From assembly GCA_035546975.1 (NCBI GenBank), contig DASZVS010000004.1, positions 1 to 27,880 of the forward strand: a DNA stretch of 27,880 bases, in the 5' to 3' direction. Of the stretch, positions 6,115 to 13,791 are shown one piece after another. The translations under genes were made by a program, and so were the position numbers. This DNA is from JARIHC01 sp035546975. GTDB lineage: Bacteria > Patescibacteriota > Saccharimonadia > Saccharimonadales > UBA4665. The notes under the pieces were generated by a model. It did not search any database, was not told the origin of the DNA, and worked only from the letters and a program-made list of their open reading frames with translations. How positions within the stretch are numbered: the first letter of the stretch is position 1; every line of letters starts with the position of its first letter.

Positions 6115-8391
6115 TTAGGGCTCTGGTTTTAGCAGGGCATCGAGCTGGCGGGTTATGTGAACCAAATCGATCCAATCTCCATCGAAGGCGATGTAATTGT
6201 CGACCCAAGCCGGAGCGAATTTATTCTTAAACTGTTCAAGCCCTTGGGCTGAAACAGCCTCGCTCATAAGCAGTTGGCCAAACTTTTGGATAATCTGCTC
6301 AGTTCGGTCCGACGGGGAAGCGAGCGGCACGAAGCCAAGATCGAATGATTGTTTGGCACCTTCCTCGTGGAGTTGCTGGATGCTATGGGCTAGCAAAGCC
6401 GACATGGCATGGTTGTGCTCCGGCAAGAAACGCATGAGGTCGATCGTGGCGGTCTGCACGCCATTAAAAGTAGGCAGCTCATTGGCAAAGGCTATGAGCG
6501 TGCCATTTTCCTCTCGCAAAAGGTGTAGGCGGCAGCTTTGCAGGTATGCTTCGTCAAAGTAGCCGAGCGCGAAACTCCTCTCTACGTGGTTTTGGCGGGT
6601 TAACCATGATTCTGATACTTGCCGTAGCTCGGCAATTAATTGGGAGTTATACGGCGGCGCAATTACGGCATACTTCCATCCTTGCCGCTTGGCTTTATTG
6701 AGTACCCAACGCCACCATTTATTGCGCGCTGTAGTTGTACTGAATTCATCAATGTTGACTACGGCGCTCGCACCGATACGAAGCAATTTATAGCCGGATT
6801 GCTTATATAACTCGTGGCTTTGTCCGGCGATCATGATAAAACACGCCCGCCACCCATAGCGCCGGCAAAATTCAAGGAAGTGTTTCATCATGCGCTGCCG
6901 CGCCTCATCATCCGGCGCAACCGGATCGGCCAGCGCAAAGGCAACGTTACCGACAACTCGATACGCGATTACGGCATCACGGTCCACGCTCCACCAGTAG
7001 CTTTTGGGCTGGGGCCAATACTTGAAATAATCTTCGCTAGAGGTGCTGTAGCGTCCCAAGAGGTGCCGCAGTTGATTCCGGTCATGTTCGTTGAATGGCC
7101 TTAATAACGGTTTGTGGGGCCTGAAAAGAGATATGAGAATAGCCAGAAGCAATGCAATACCGGCGACATTCAAGACCTGCCCTAGTAGCCGGCGCTGCAA
7201 TGGCCCAAGGTCATTGACTACGTCAAATAAGAAAAGATGGCGGTAGAATTGCCCGGCGTTAAATCGCAGGCTGTCCAGGTCTTGGTGGTGCTTGAACCGG
7301 TACGCTAAAACCCCGAGTGTAAGAGCGGCAATGAAGGCAACTGCTACGAAAGCCAGCTTGACCAGGCGGTCCCTGAGCTCTTCCACGGAAGTTTGGCGGT
7401 CGAAAAGCCGCCGCAATGTAAATAGTACGGCCGCGGTAACACCGTAGAGGACGGCGAGATCCGCATCGGGCGTGACAATCGAATACTTGAGAGTCTCGAG
7501 CCATAAAAGAAGGGACGTCAGCTGCCAGGCGCGGTATTCTCCGCGCCAAAGGTGCCGGCTTATATACATGAGGATGATTCCTACTGCCACGCCATGCTGG
7601 CTAAGCCACGCCGTATTATTGCCGAAGTAGGCTGCGCTTAAATCGCTGACCTGGTGTATGTTCCGTATGGCTGTCACAATCGAGAAGAATCCTCCCAGAA
7701 AAACCCACGCCGCTATACCATGGGCCGCTATTTGGAGACGCGAAGAGCTATTCGGCCCGGTCCGGCGGCTGGCAAGCACCGGGACGATGCTCGCGGTCCA
7801 TAAAATCACAACTATTTCGTAAGCGAACTGGATTAAACCTATATCCGGCCGTCCGGCCAATTGATTTGCGATGAAAGCACCGCCCCATACCAGCTGGATA
7901 AACAGGACTGTTTTCGCCCATGGCATATTCCTGTATACCCATACCAAGTTCACGGCTATCAACGCGCAAGCGGTGCCGACAGATTCAACAGAGTGAACGA
8001 TACTGGAAATGCCCACAGGAATAAGGCAAAGAGCGTCATCGGCGTGGCAGGCGGAGGGGAAAGCCGCATCGATGAACGAGCCGAGGGCAATAATGCCAAG
8101 AAGCAATACACTGATCCCGTAAAAACTCGTAAATAGCCGCAGCGGGCGCCTGCGGCGGGCCAGTATGCCTACTGCCAAGCCGAGCAGAAGCGCGCCGAGC
8201 GTGTCGCATAGGCGGAAAAGCCAAGACCATGACTGCCCAGGATCTTCATACTGGCTGGCAAAAGCCAGTCTAGCCGATATGTGGTGATTGAGGCTCGGGC
8301 CCAGTAGCCAGCTAAGGCTTAGCAGGATATAAAGAACCTGCCACTGTTCCCAATTCGTAATCCGGTGTAATAGGTTAGATAGTTTTTGCAT
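6115..8391 (-). CDS. MprF-like aminoacyl-phosphatidylglycerol synthase
   Basis: A 758-residue protein. Residues 1 to about 420 are membrane-embedded with about 10-12 hydrophobic segments; the first part (SWLLGPSLNHHISARLAF ... SWSWLFRLCD) resembles the DUF998 type rather than the classic MprF flippase. Residues about 422-758 form the cytoplasmic DUF2156/LPG-synthase C-terminal domain, with two GNAT-like halves: YFKYWPQPKSYWW, ALADPVAP, and the hallmark DLMRFLPEHNHAMSALL with FDLGFVPLAS. In the family this domain moves Lys or Ala from aminoacyl-tRNA to phosphatidylglycerol, lowering surface negative charge. ATG 8391 is preferred to the TTG at 8415. TATAAT lies at 8426-8421; there is no Shine-Dalgarno. 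Which amino acid is used cannot be told. Confidence 0.85.
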   Translation of the reverse strand: MQKLSNLLHRITNWEQWQVLYILLSLSWLLGPSLNHHISARLAFASQYEDPGQSWSWLFRLCDTLGALLLGLAVGILARRRRPLRLFTSFYGISVLLLGIIALGSFIDAAFPSACHADDALCLIPVGISSIVHSVESVGTACALIAVNLVWVYRNMPWAKTVLFIQLVWGGAFIANQLAGRPDIGLIQFAYEIVVILWTASIVPVLASRRTGPNSSSRLQIAAHGIAAWVFLGGFFSIVTAIRNIHQVSDLSAAYFGNNTAWLSQHGVAVGIILMYISRHLWRGEYRAWQLTSLLLWLETLKYSIVTPDADLAVLYGVTAAVLFTLRRLFDRQTSVEELRDRLVKLAFVAVAFIAALTLGVLAYRFKHHQDLDSLRFNAGQFYRHLFLFDVVNDLGPLQRRLLGQVLNVAGIALLLAILISLFRPHKPLLRPFNEHDRNQLRHLLGRYSTSSEDYFKYWPQPKSYWWSVDRDAVIAYRVVGNVAFALADPVAPDDEARQRMMKHFLEFCRRYGWRACFIMIAGQSHELYKQSGYKLLRIGASAVVNIDEFSTTTARNKWWRWVLNKAKRQGWKYAVIAPPYNSQLIAELRQVSESWLTRQNHVERSFALGYFDEAYLQSCRLHLLREENGTLIAFANELPTFNGVQTATIDLMRFLPEHNHAMSALLAHSIQQLHEEGAKQSFDLGFVPLASPSDRTEQIIQKFGQLLMSEAVSAQGLEQFKNKFAPAWVDNYIAFDGDWIDLVHITRQLDALLKPEP

Positions 8392-8420
8392 GTAATGCGG
8401 GCCCCATGTAAGCAAGACCT

Positions 8421-8426
8421 ATTATA
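8421..8426 (-). promoter_or_regulatory. -10 box TATAAT for the MprF-like gene
   Basis: TATAAT on the minus strand; the expected start near 8414 gives a leader of about 23 bases with no ribosome binding site. Confidence 0.5.
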
Positions 8427-8471
8427 GTTCAGCCACTGGAGCCGCTGCTAATCTAATGCTTGCCAGAAAAA

Positions 8472-9875
8472 CTAAAGACCCTTGAAGTCATCATCGTTGG
8501 CGTCGTCTTCGGCGTCGCGGGGTTGCAGCGGTGGCCTATGGCGGCGCTGCACTTCGGCATGATGCTCTTCTGAAGGTTCGGACTCTTCAGAATCGCTGGA
8601 ATTTTCAGGGGTAGAGTTTTCATGAGAGCTGAAACCTTCAAAAGCATGGGGGTGTTTGGAAATTTCCGGAGCGTGCGAAGGGGCTTGCGAATCAAAATGG
8701 CTTGCACTTGCCTTAGTCTCAGGTTCCGATTCCGAAGGATGTGGAGGCTCCGGCGGCGTAGGCGCAGCAGGCGGCTCTGCAGGATAGCTGGGCGGTTGCT
8801 CGCTTGGTGCCGATGGTGCTGGCGTTGAAGCTACTCCCGGCATGCTCGGCGCTGTTGGTTCGGGGTATATACTTTGCGGCCGTGCCTGAGGAGGGGTTCC
8901 GGGATTTTCTGGGGCGGCAGCGGGAGCCTGGGCTGGCGATCCACTGCCGGCGACAGGTGTAATAGTCGGAGCGGCTTGTGGTGCCATAGGCTGGGTGGCG
9001 GCAGGGCTTTCTTCCATGTTGTTGAAAGTATCTTGGATGAGCGCGACGCCGATAAGATGAATCAGCCACAGAATCAGGAAGGAAACCGCGGTACTCATCT
9101 TGCCGTTCGTGTATTCATTAATCGCCTCGGAGAACCGGAAGAACCAGAAAGCGCTTGCCGCAAAGGTGGTAATGAAGCCGACGAAGATAAGCCCCATGGC
9201 AATGAAGAACATGGCCGGGTGGGTTAATTGTGTATTATTGTCAGAAGTACTCGTCCCATATACGTTATCTGTTGAAGTCTGAGTCGTATCGTTTGAGTAG
9301 GTAGTAGTTGTCGTTTGGTTTGTACTATCCAAACGGTTGTAGAACAAAAGTTTTGTCCCGGTAGGGCAAGCTTCGTCCGTAGATATGTATACGTAACGTT
9401 TTGCGCCGCTGGTAGTCACGCATGGGCTACTGTAAAGAGTGCCAGATACGGACGGGTCATAATCGCTTTGGTACGTGTCTCCTTCCAGACATTTTGGAGT
9501 TCCTTGCGAAACATATTCAATATTGCCGGCCGCTTTACAAATGTGAAGGTACTGCGGAGGACGGCGCGAGCCAGGCGTGTTAACCTGTTCGCCGCCGCTG
9601 CTTGATGACGACGAAGTTGAAGAGGACGAGGAATCGCCTGTAAAAACGGGCTGGGTAGAGGTCGTCGTACTGGTGGTCATTCCCGTTGAAGTAAAGAGGA
9701 GAATGTAACCGGCTATGACCAAAACGTAGGGGATAATTAGTAACCAGATAGTTGGCGTATGATGCTTGGTTTTTTGGTTTAATACTCTTTTAGTATCAAC
9801 CAGCCAATACAAGTCATAAATGCCAAAGGTAATAATACTTAGTAGTACGACGGCTATAGGATTTCTTTTTTTCAT
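8472..9875 (-). CDS. DUF4234-like membrane protein with Pro-rich acidic tail
   Basis: A 467-residue protein in three parts. Residues 1-65 are a DUF4234-like pair of TM helices (NPIAVVLLSIITFGIYDLYWLVDTK, then WLLIIPYVLVIAGYILLF). Residues 66-215 are Ser/Thr-rich with several Cys (CKAAGNIEY, TPKCLEGD, SPCVTTSG, EACPTGTK) and lie between membrane segments, probably outside. Residues about 217-285 carry two more hydrophobic segments with FRFSEAINEYTNGK between them. Residues 295-467 are a low-complexity tail rich in Pro, Ala, Ser and Glu, ending in acidic DAEDDANDDDFKGL. No catalytic motif is seen. The start is supported by MKKRNPIAVV matching the DUF4234 N terminus; the leader is A-rich without a Shine-Dalgarno. 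Function unknown. Confidence 0.75.
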   Translation of the reverse strand: MKKRNPIAVVLLSIITFGIYDLYWLVDTKRVLNQKTKHHTPTIWLLIIPYVLVIAGYILLFTSTGMTTSTTTSTQPVFTGDSSSSSTSSSSSSGGEQVNTPGSRRPPQYLHICKAAGNIEYVSQGTPKCLEGDTYQSDYDPSVSGTLYSSPCVTTSGAKRYVYISTDEACPTGTKLLFYNRLDSTNQTTTTTYSNDTTQTSTDNVYGTSTSDNNTQLTHPAMFFIAMGLIFVGFITTFAASAFWFFRFSEAINEYTNGKMSTAVSFLILWLIHLIGVALIQDTFNNMEESPAATQPMAPQAAPTITPVAGSGSPAQAPAAAPENPGTPPQARPQSIYPEPTAPSMPGVASTPAPSAPSEQPPSYPAEPPAAPTPPEPPHPSESEPETKASASHFDSQAPSHAPEISKHPHAFEGFSSHENSTPENSSDSEESEPSEEHHAEVQRRHRPPLQPRDAEDDANDDDFKGL

Positions 9876-9988
9876 TTTTTTGTTTTTTAATTAATGAGAA
9901 TATATTCGTAGTGTATACGTAAATAAGCATAAGCGCAACAAAAAATTACAACGACGCGCTCTGCGGGCATGCTAAGATAGAACCAAGC

Positions 9989-10693
9989 ATGCAAAACTCT
10001 TGGGAAGAAACCAAACACGGGCTGTATAAACAGTTTAATTTCGAAAATTTCAAACAGGCATGGGCTTTCATGGAGAAAGTAGCCGCGCTCGCGGAAGAAT
10101 TTCAGCATCATCCTCGCTGGGAAAATGAGTGGAACGTTGTGCAGATATGGCTTATTACCCATGAAGGCGGCAAGAAAATTACCGAAAAAGACCGTGAACT
10201 GGCAGAAGCTATTGATGCGATCGAAACGGGTGAAACTCCCCGGGAAGCTGCTATCGTAGAACCGCAAGCTCATCCCGAGAAAGTAAAGATTTTTGCGGAT
10301 GGCGGTTCGCGAGGCAACCCGGGTCCGAGCGCGAGCGGTTTCGTCGTTCTCGATATGGAAGACAATGTACTGGTGGATAAGGGCATTTATCTTGGTGTTA
10401 CCACAAATAACCAAGCCGAATACACTTCGCTAAAACTGGCGCTTGAGGAGTGCCGCAAAATGGGTGTGCGCGAAGTTCAAGTATATATGGATAGCCTGCT
10501 GGTGGTGAACCAGATGAAGGGCATCTTTAAGATTAAAAACCGCGATTTATGGCCTTTGCACGAAGCCATCAAACAGCTTGCCAAAGGCTTTAAAAAAATC
10601 AGTTTCAATCATGTGCCGCGGGAATTTAATAAGCTAGCCGATGCGGCGGTTAACCGGGCGCTCGATGACCACCTAGGCATCACTAAACAGTGA
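9989..10693 (+). CDS. fusion of pterin-4a-carbinolamine dehydratase and RNase HI domains
   Basis: A 234-residue protein. Residues 1-85 match the pterin-4a-carbinolamine dehydratase fold: FNFENFKQAWAFMEKVAALAEE, then HHP (His40, His41) and ITHEGGKKITEKDRELAEAID with His58, the three catalytic His of the family. Residues about 96-234 are a ribonuclease HI domain with all four acids: Asp104 in DGGSRGNPG, Glu144 in NNQAEY, Asp168 in YMDS and Asp218 in NKLADAAVN. This would cut RNA in RNA-DNA hybrids. The two domains are in one open frame joined by a linker (ETGETPREAAIVEPQAHPE). TAAGAT lies at 9973-9978, 10 bases before the ATG, so the leader is at most a few bases. The rnpB -35 box overlaps its stop codon. 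Domain calls are strong; why they are fused is unknown. Confidence 0.9.
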   Translation: MQNSWEETKHGLYKQFNFENFKQAWAFMEKVAALAEEFQHHPRWENEWNVVQIWLITHEGGKKITEKDRELAEAIDAIETGETPREAAIVEPQAHPEKVKIFADGGSRGNPGPSASGFVVLDMEDNVLVDKGIYLGVTTNNQAEYTSLKLALEECRKMGVREVQVYMDSLLVVNQMKGIFKIKNRDLWPLHEAIKQLAKGFKKISFNHVPREFNKLADAAVNRALDDHLGITKQ

Positions 10694-10719
10694 CAAACCC
10701 ACAACGTTTATGCTATAAT
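10690..10719 (+). promoter_or_regulatory. rnpB promoter
   Basis: GTGACA (10690-10695) and TATAAT (10714-10719) are 18 bases apart. The -35 overlaps the TGA of the RNase H fusion gene. Expected start near 10726. Confidence 0.8.
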
Positions 10720-10725
10720 ATATGG

Positions 10726-11115
10726 GGTCAGATTATTGGCTGATCGCGTGCGAATCTATGGATACGCACGAGGAAAGTCCGGGCAGCACAGGGAACTGGT
10801 AGTCGCTAACGGCGACCGGGCGCAAGCCTAGGGAAAGTGCCACAGAGACAATACTACTGTGACGTTAAAACCACAGAAAAGGTGAAAAGAGTGGGGTAAG
10901 AGCCCACAATTTATATCAGTGATGATATAAATAGGTAAACCCTACCTGCTGCAAGGAGATGGATCCTCTCGAGCCTAAAGCTCGGAGCCTCCCGCTAAGG
11001 TTTCATCATAAGAACCGCTCGAGTCCGTTGGTAACGGCGGGCCTAGATAGATGATCAGCTCGCTGCTTTTCTAAGCAGTATGACAGAACCCGGCTTACAG
11101 ATAATCTGGCTACCT
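10726..11115 (+). ncRNA. rnpB: RNase P RNA, type A
   Basis: The catalytic RNA that matures tRNA 5' ends. All conserved blocks are present in order: GAGGAAAGTCCGGGC (10770-10784), GAAAGTGCCACAGAGACA (10833-10850), the GGTAAACCCTACC segment near 10932, ATAGATGATCA near 11047, and GACAGAACCCGGCTTA (11082-11097). P1 forms between CAGATTAT (10729-10736) and ATAATCTG (11101-11108). The length of about 390 is normal. It has its own promoter and terminator. Exact ends are estimates. Confidence 0.96.
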
Positions 11116-11142
11116 AAAACCCGCCATATACGGCGGGTTTTT
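11116..11142 (+). terminator. rnpB intrinsic terminator
   Basis: AAAACCCGCC / GGCGGGTTTT, 10-bp perfect stem, loop ATATAC, followed by T. Confidence 0.93.
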
Positions 11143-11216
11143 GCTTATGCTTGCAGTGTGTTGGTGCAGGCTTTAGAGTAGAAGGCAAGCAACTAAAGGG
11201 GAAGGTGTACAAACAG

Positions 11217-12572
11217 ATGAAAACCATGATTGTAGGGGGTGGCGGGAGAGAACATGCCCTGGCCATGGCCGAATACGAAGCGGGTTCAGAACTTTATTTT
11301 CCTACGCCCAATGCGGGGATGGCGCAGCTCGGCGAGCATTTATGGACTCCGACGGGCGTTTATTTAGATTCAGCGTTAGCAGAGGCAGCAGCGAAACATG
11401 GCATCGACCTTGCGATCATAGGCCCCGAAGCACCACTTGCCAGCGGTCTGGCGGATCGTTTAAGAGAGAAAGGTGTGTCAACACTCGGTTTTGGTGCGGA
11501 AGCCGCCCAACTCGAAGCGAGTAAAGTTTTCTCTAATGAGTTTATGGAGCAGTACGGTATCAATAGGCCGGCTACGGTAGTGGCAAATAATCTGCAGGAC
11601 GGCATGATGTTTATTAAAGGCCGGAAACCCGAAAATTACGTTATTAAGGCTGATGGGCTTGCCGGCGGCAAGGGCGTCATATTGCCGCATACCGAAAACC
11701 AAGCTAGGGACGTGCTGATTAATATGATGAGCCAGAACCTTTTTGATGGCGCCGGCAAGCGTGTGCTTTTCCAAGAGCGATTGCACGGCCAGGAAGTATC
11801 CATGATGGCCCTTTTCGATGGCCGGAATGCTGAAGTGCTCTTTCTTGCCCAAGATTTTAAGCGTTTGAAAGATAAAGATAAGGGGCCTAATACGGGCGGC
11901 ATGGGATCGTATGCGCCCATAACAGAGCAGGTTGCCGAACAATGGCAGATTTACCAGATGTACGGTACGCTGGAAAAAACCTTGGACGGATTAAAAGACC
12001 GGGGCATTACTGATCCGGGCGTTATCTACATAGGTTTTATGCTGGCCGACGAGTTTAATGGCGAACCGGCAGTTATGGAGTATAACGTTCGCTTCGGCGA
12101 CCCTGAAACGCAGGCCGGTCTCACCTTATTACAAGATGCCGGAGTTAATGTACATGAACTTATAGCCGGAGCTGCCAACGGTGATTTAGGCATGGAGGGC
12201 GAGGGTCATATTAATACGGCGGCTTTGTCGGGGCGTGCTGCGCTCACTGTCTGTCTGGCTACTCCCGGCTACCCGGAAGCTCCTCGCAGCGGCCAGCCCA
12301 TATACGGCCTTGGCCGTGATTACGAAAATGCTGTTGTGCACCACGCAGCTACTAAATATCAGCCGGATGAGGACGGACGAATATTCACCAGTGGCGGCAG
12401 GGTGCTCTATGTAACTGGCCTTGGGGACTCTCTCCAAGAGGCAAGGCAAAAGGCATACGAAGCGATTGGGGATGACGGCGTTAGTTTTGACGGCATGCAA
12501 GTTCGCAGCGATATAGGCAAAAAGGCTATCAAAGCGATTAAGAAAGCAGCGAAAGAAACCGCTACTTCTTAG
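11217..12572 (+). CDS. purD: phosphoribosylamine-glycine ligase (GAR synthetase)
   Basis: Joins glycine to phosphoribosylamine with ATP, step two of de novo purine synthesis. The 451-residue protein has the family N terminus MKTMIVGGGGREHALAM, then PEAPLASGLAD, the ATP-grasp segments VIKADGLAGGKGV and GPNTGGMGSYAP, and the Mg-binding YNVRFGDPETQ. It is full length with no visible damage. ATG 11217 is chosen because the frame upstream does not resemble the family and a purine-rich GGGGAAGG lies about 10 bases upstream. No other purine gene is in the window. It starts 75 bases after the rnpB terminator. Its stop shares TTAG with that of convergent rplT. Confidence 0.96.
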   Translation: MKTMIVGGGGREHALAMAEYEAGSELYFPTPNAGMAQLGEHLWTPTGVYLDSALAEAAAKHGIDLAIIGPEAPLASGLADRLREKGVSTLGFGAEAAQLEASKVFSNEFMEQYGINRPATVVANNLQDGMMFIKGRKPENYVIKADGLAGGKGVILPHTENQARDVLINMMSQNLFDGAGKRVLFQERLHGQEVSMMALFDGRNAEVLFLAQDFKRLKDKDKGPNTGGMGSYAPITEQVAEQWQIYQMYGTLEKTLDGLKDRGITDPGVIYIGFMLADEFNGEPAVMEYNVRFGDPETQAGLTLLQDAGVNVHELIAGAANGDLGMEGEGHINTAALSGRAALTVCLATPGYPEAPRSGQPIYGLGRDYENAVVHHAATKYQPDEDGRIFTSGGRVLYVTGLGDSLQEARQKAYEAIGDDGVSFDGMQVRSDIGKKAIKAIKKAAKETATS

Positions 12573-12913
12573 TTCTTAGCGGCTTTTACGACTGCTTCGA
12601 AGGCTTTCGGCTCATTTACGGCGAGCTCAGCCAGGATTTTGCGGTCGAGCGTAATATCGGCCTTTTTGAGGCCGGCGATAAGCTTGCTATAGGTGGTACC
12701 GTTTAGCCGGGCCGCCGCGTTGATGCGGGTATTCCAAAGCTCGCGGAACGTCCGCTTGCGGTTTTTACGGTCGCGCGTAGCGTATACCAGTGATTTTGTT
12801 ACTGCTTGCTTGCCGCGGCGAATACTGACGCGATTGGCATGCGACATACCCTTCGTGGCTTTACGGATCTTATTGTGCCGCTTGCGCGCGGTCACGCCTC
12901 GTTTGACTCTCAC
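12569..12913 (-). CDS. rplT: 50S ribosomal protein L20
   Basis: A 114-residue basic protein of normal length, with the family pattern RVKRGVTARKRHNKI, RDRKNRKRTFRELWNTRINAA, and the C-terminal DRKILAELA. It binds 23S rRNA early in large-subunit assembly, and in several bacteria it represses its own operon. The start is GTG at 12913 with AGGAG 9 bases upstream, overlapping the end region of rpmI (3-base gap between genes). Last gene of the infC-rpmI-rplT operon. It has no visible terminator and ends inside the purD stop. Confidence 0.97.
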   Translation of the reverse strand: MRVKRGVTARKRHNKIRKATKGMSHANRVSIRRGKQAVTKSLVYATRDRKNRKRTFRELWNTRINAAARLNGTTYSKLIAGLKKADITLDRKILAELAVNEPKAFEAVVKAAKN

Positions 12914-12916
12914 TGG

Positions 12917-13111
12917 TTAAACTCCTAATTGCTTCTTGATATTCTTGGCCATTTTACCGCTGCGGGTAGTCAGGCCGGTCAGGGCGCGCTTGCGTCCGCC
13001 GCGCTTTTTACGTAGAAAGTGGTTCATGTTCGGATGGCCGGCGCGGACCTTGCCGTTCTTGGTGATTTTGACGCGGTCTTTGGTGCCGCTATGCGTCTTC
13101 AGTTTGGGCAT
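12917..13111 (-). CDS. rpmI: 50S ribosomal protein L35
   Basis: A 64-residue basic protein with the family start MPKLKTHSGTKDRVKITKNGKV and the HFLRKKRGGRKRAL block. It belongs to the large subunit. The ATG at 13111 lies inside the end of infC (23-base overlap) with AAGGAA 6 bases upstream, indicating translational coupling to infC. Confidence 0.97.
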   Translation of the reverse strand: MPKLKTHSGTKDRVKITKNGKVRAGHPNMNHFLRKKRGGRKRALTGLTTRSGKMAKNIKKQLGV

Positions 13112-13685
13112 CGTTATTCCTTTCTTGCTCCTGATCTTCCTCAGTTTCCTGGTTTGCCTTGTAGGTTACTGGGCCTTTGCCGCTAGCTCGGGCAACGAAA
13201 TTTAGCTGTCTCCCGGCAAGTTGCGGCTGCTGATCGACTACTATTGTATCACCAAAGTCGGCGATGACTTTTTCGGCGAGCTTGAAGCCGAGTTCTTTGT
13301 GGGCTTGCTCACGCCCACGGTAGAAGATTGTCACCTTGACCTTATGTCCGGCATCCAGGAACTTCCTGACCTTGTTCATTTTGATGTCGAGGTCATGTTG
13401 GCCGATCTTCAGGCCGAACCGCATTTGCTTCATATCGAGCACCTTGGTGTTCTTGCGGTTCTTTTGCTGTTGTTTGGTCCGCTGGTAGTTGAACTTCCCC
13501 CAATCGACGATTTTGCACACAGGCGGATCTGTATTCGGCGATATTTCCACCAGGTCTAATCCGCGCTCGTCAGCTAGCTGCAAGGCTTCCTGCTTGCTGA
13601 GAATGCCGAGTTGTTTGCCGTCTTCATCGATGACGCGCAACCGGGATGCCCGAATCTGCTCATTCAGGCGTGTGTGCTTGGCGAT
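13089..13685 (-). CDS. infC: translation initiation factor IF-3 with an AUC start codon
   Basis: IF-3 binds the 30S subunit, rejects wrong start codons and keeps subunits apart. Reading the frame upstream of the first usual start gives RLNEQIRASRLRVIDEDG, the conserved IF-3 N terminus, so translation must begin before it. An in-frame TAA at 13700-13698 limits the choices, and no ATG, GTG or TTG lies between. ATC at 13685-13683 sits 8 bases after a perfect AAGGAG (13699-13694), giving a 198-residue protein. The N-domain, the lysine-rich linker (RTKQQQKNRKNTKV) and the C-domain (MRFGLKIGQHDLDIK, KVKVTIFYRGRE) are complete; the tail is acidic. Non-AUG infC starts are known to serve autoregulation. 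It overlaps rpmI by 23 bases. Confidence 0.95.
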   Translation of the reverse strand: MAKHTRLNEQIRASRLRVIDEDGKQLGILSKQEALQLADERGLDLVEISPNTDPPVCKIVDWGKFNYQRTKQQQKNRKNTKVLDMKQMRFGLKIGQHDLDIKMNKVRKFLDAGHKVKVTIFYRGREQAHKELGFKLAEKVIADFGDTIVVDQQPQLAGRQLNFVARASGKGPVTYKANQETEEDQEQERNNDAQTEDA

Positions 13686-13731
13686 GGGTAGTTCTCCTTA
13701 ACTCTTAAAATAGTGATCCAACGTACCAAGC

Positions 13732-13760
13732 ATTTTAACAGGTGAGCGCACAGAGGTCAA
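13732..13760 (-). promoter_or_regulatory. promoter of infC-rpmI-rplT
   Basis: TTGACC (13760-13755) and TAAAAT (13737-13732) with a 17-base spacer on the minus strand. An AT-rich palindrome (about 13768-13784) lies just upstream and could act as an UP element. Start near 13725, leader about 40 bases, too short for a large L20-binding leader like that of Bacillus. Confidence 0.85.
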
Positions 13761-13791
13761 ACTGATTAATTATTTAATAATTGGAATTACT

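Noticed and set aside
8392..8415. TTG start at 8415 for the MprF-like gene
   Set aside because: It would lie at the predicted transcription start; ATG 8391 gives a normal N terminus.
11151..11216. Upstream TTG start for purD
   Set aside because: The extra 22 residues do not resemble the family, whose N terminus starts right at MKTMIVGGGGREHA.
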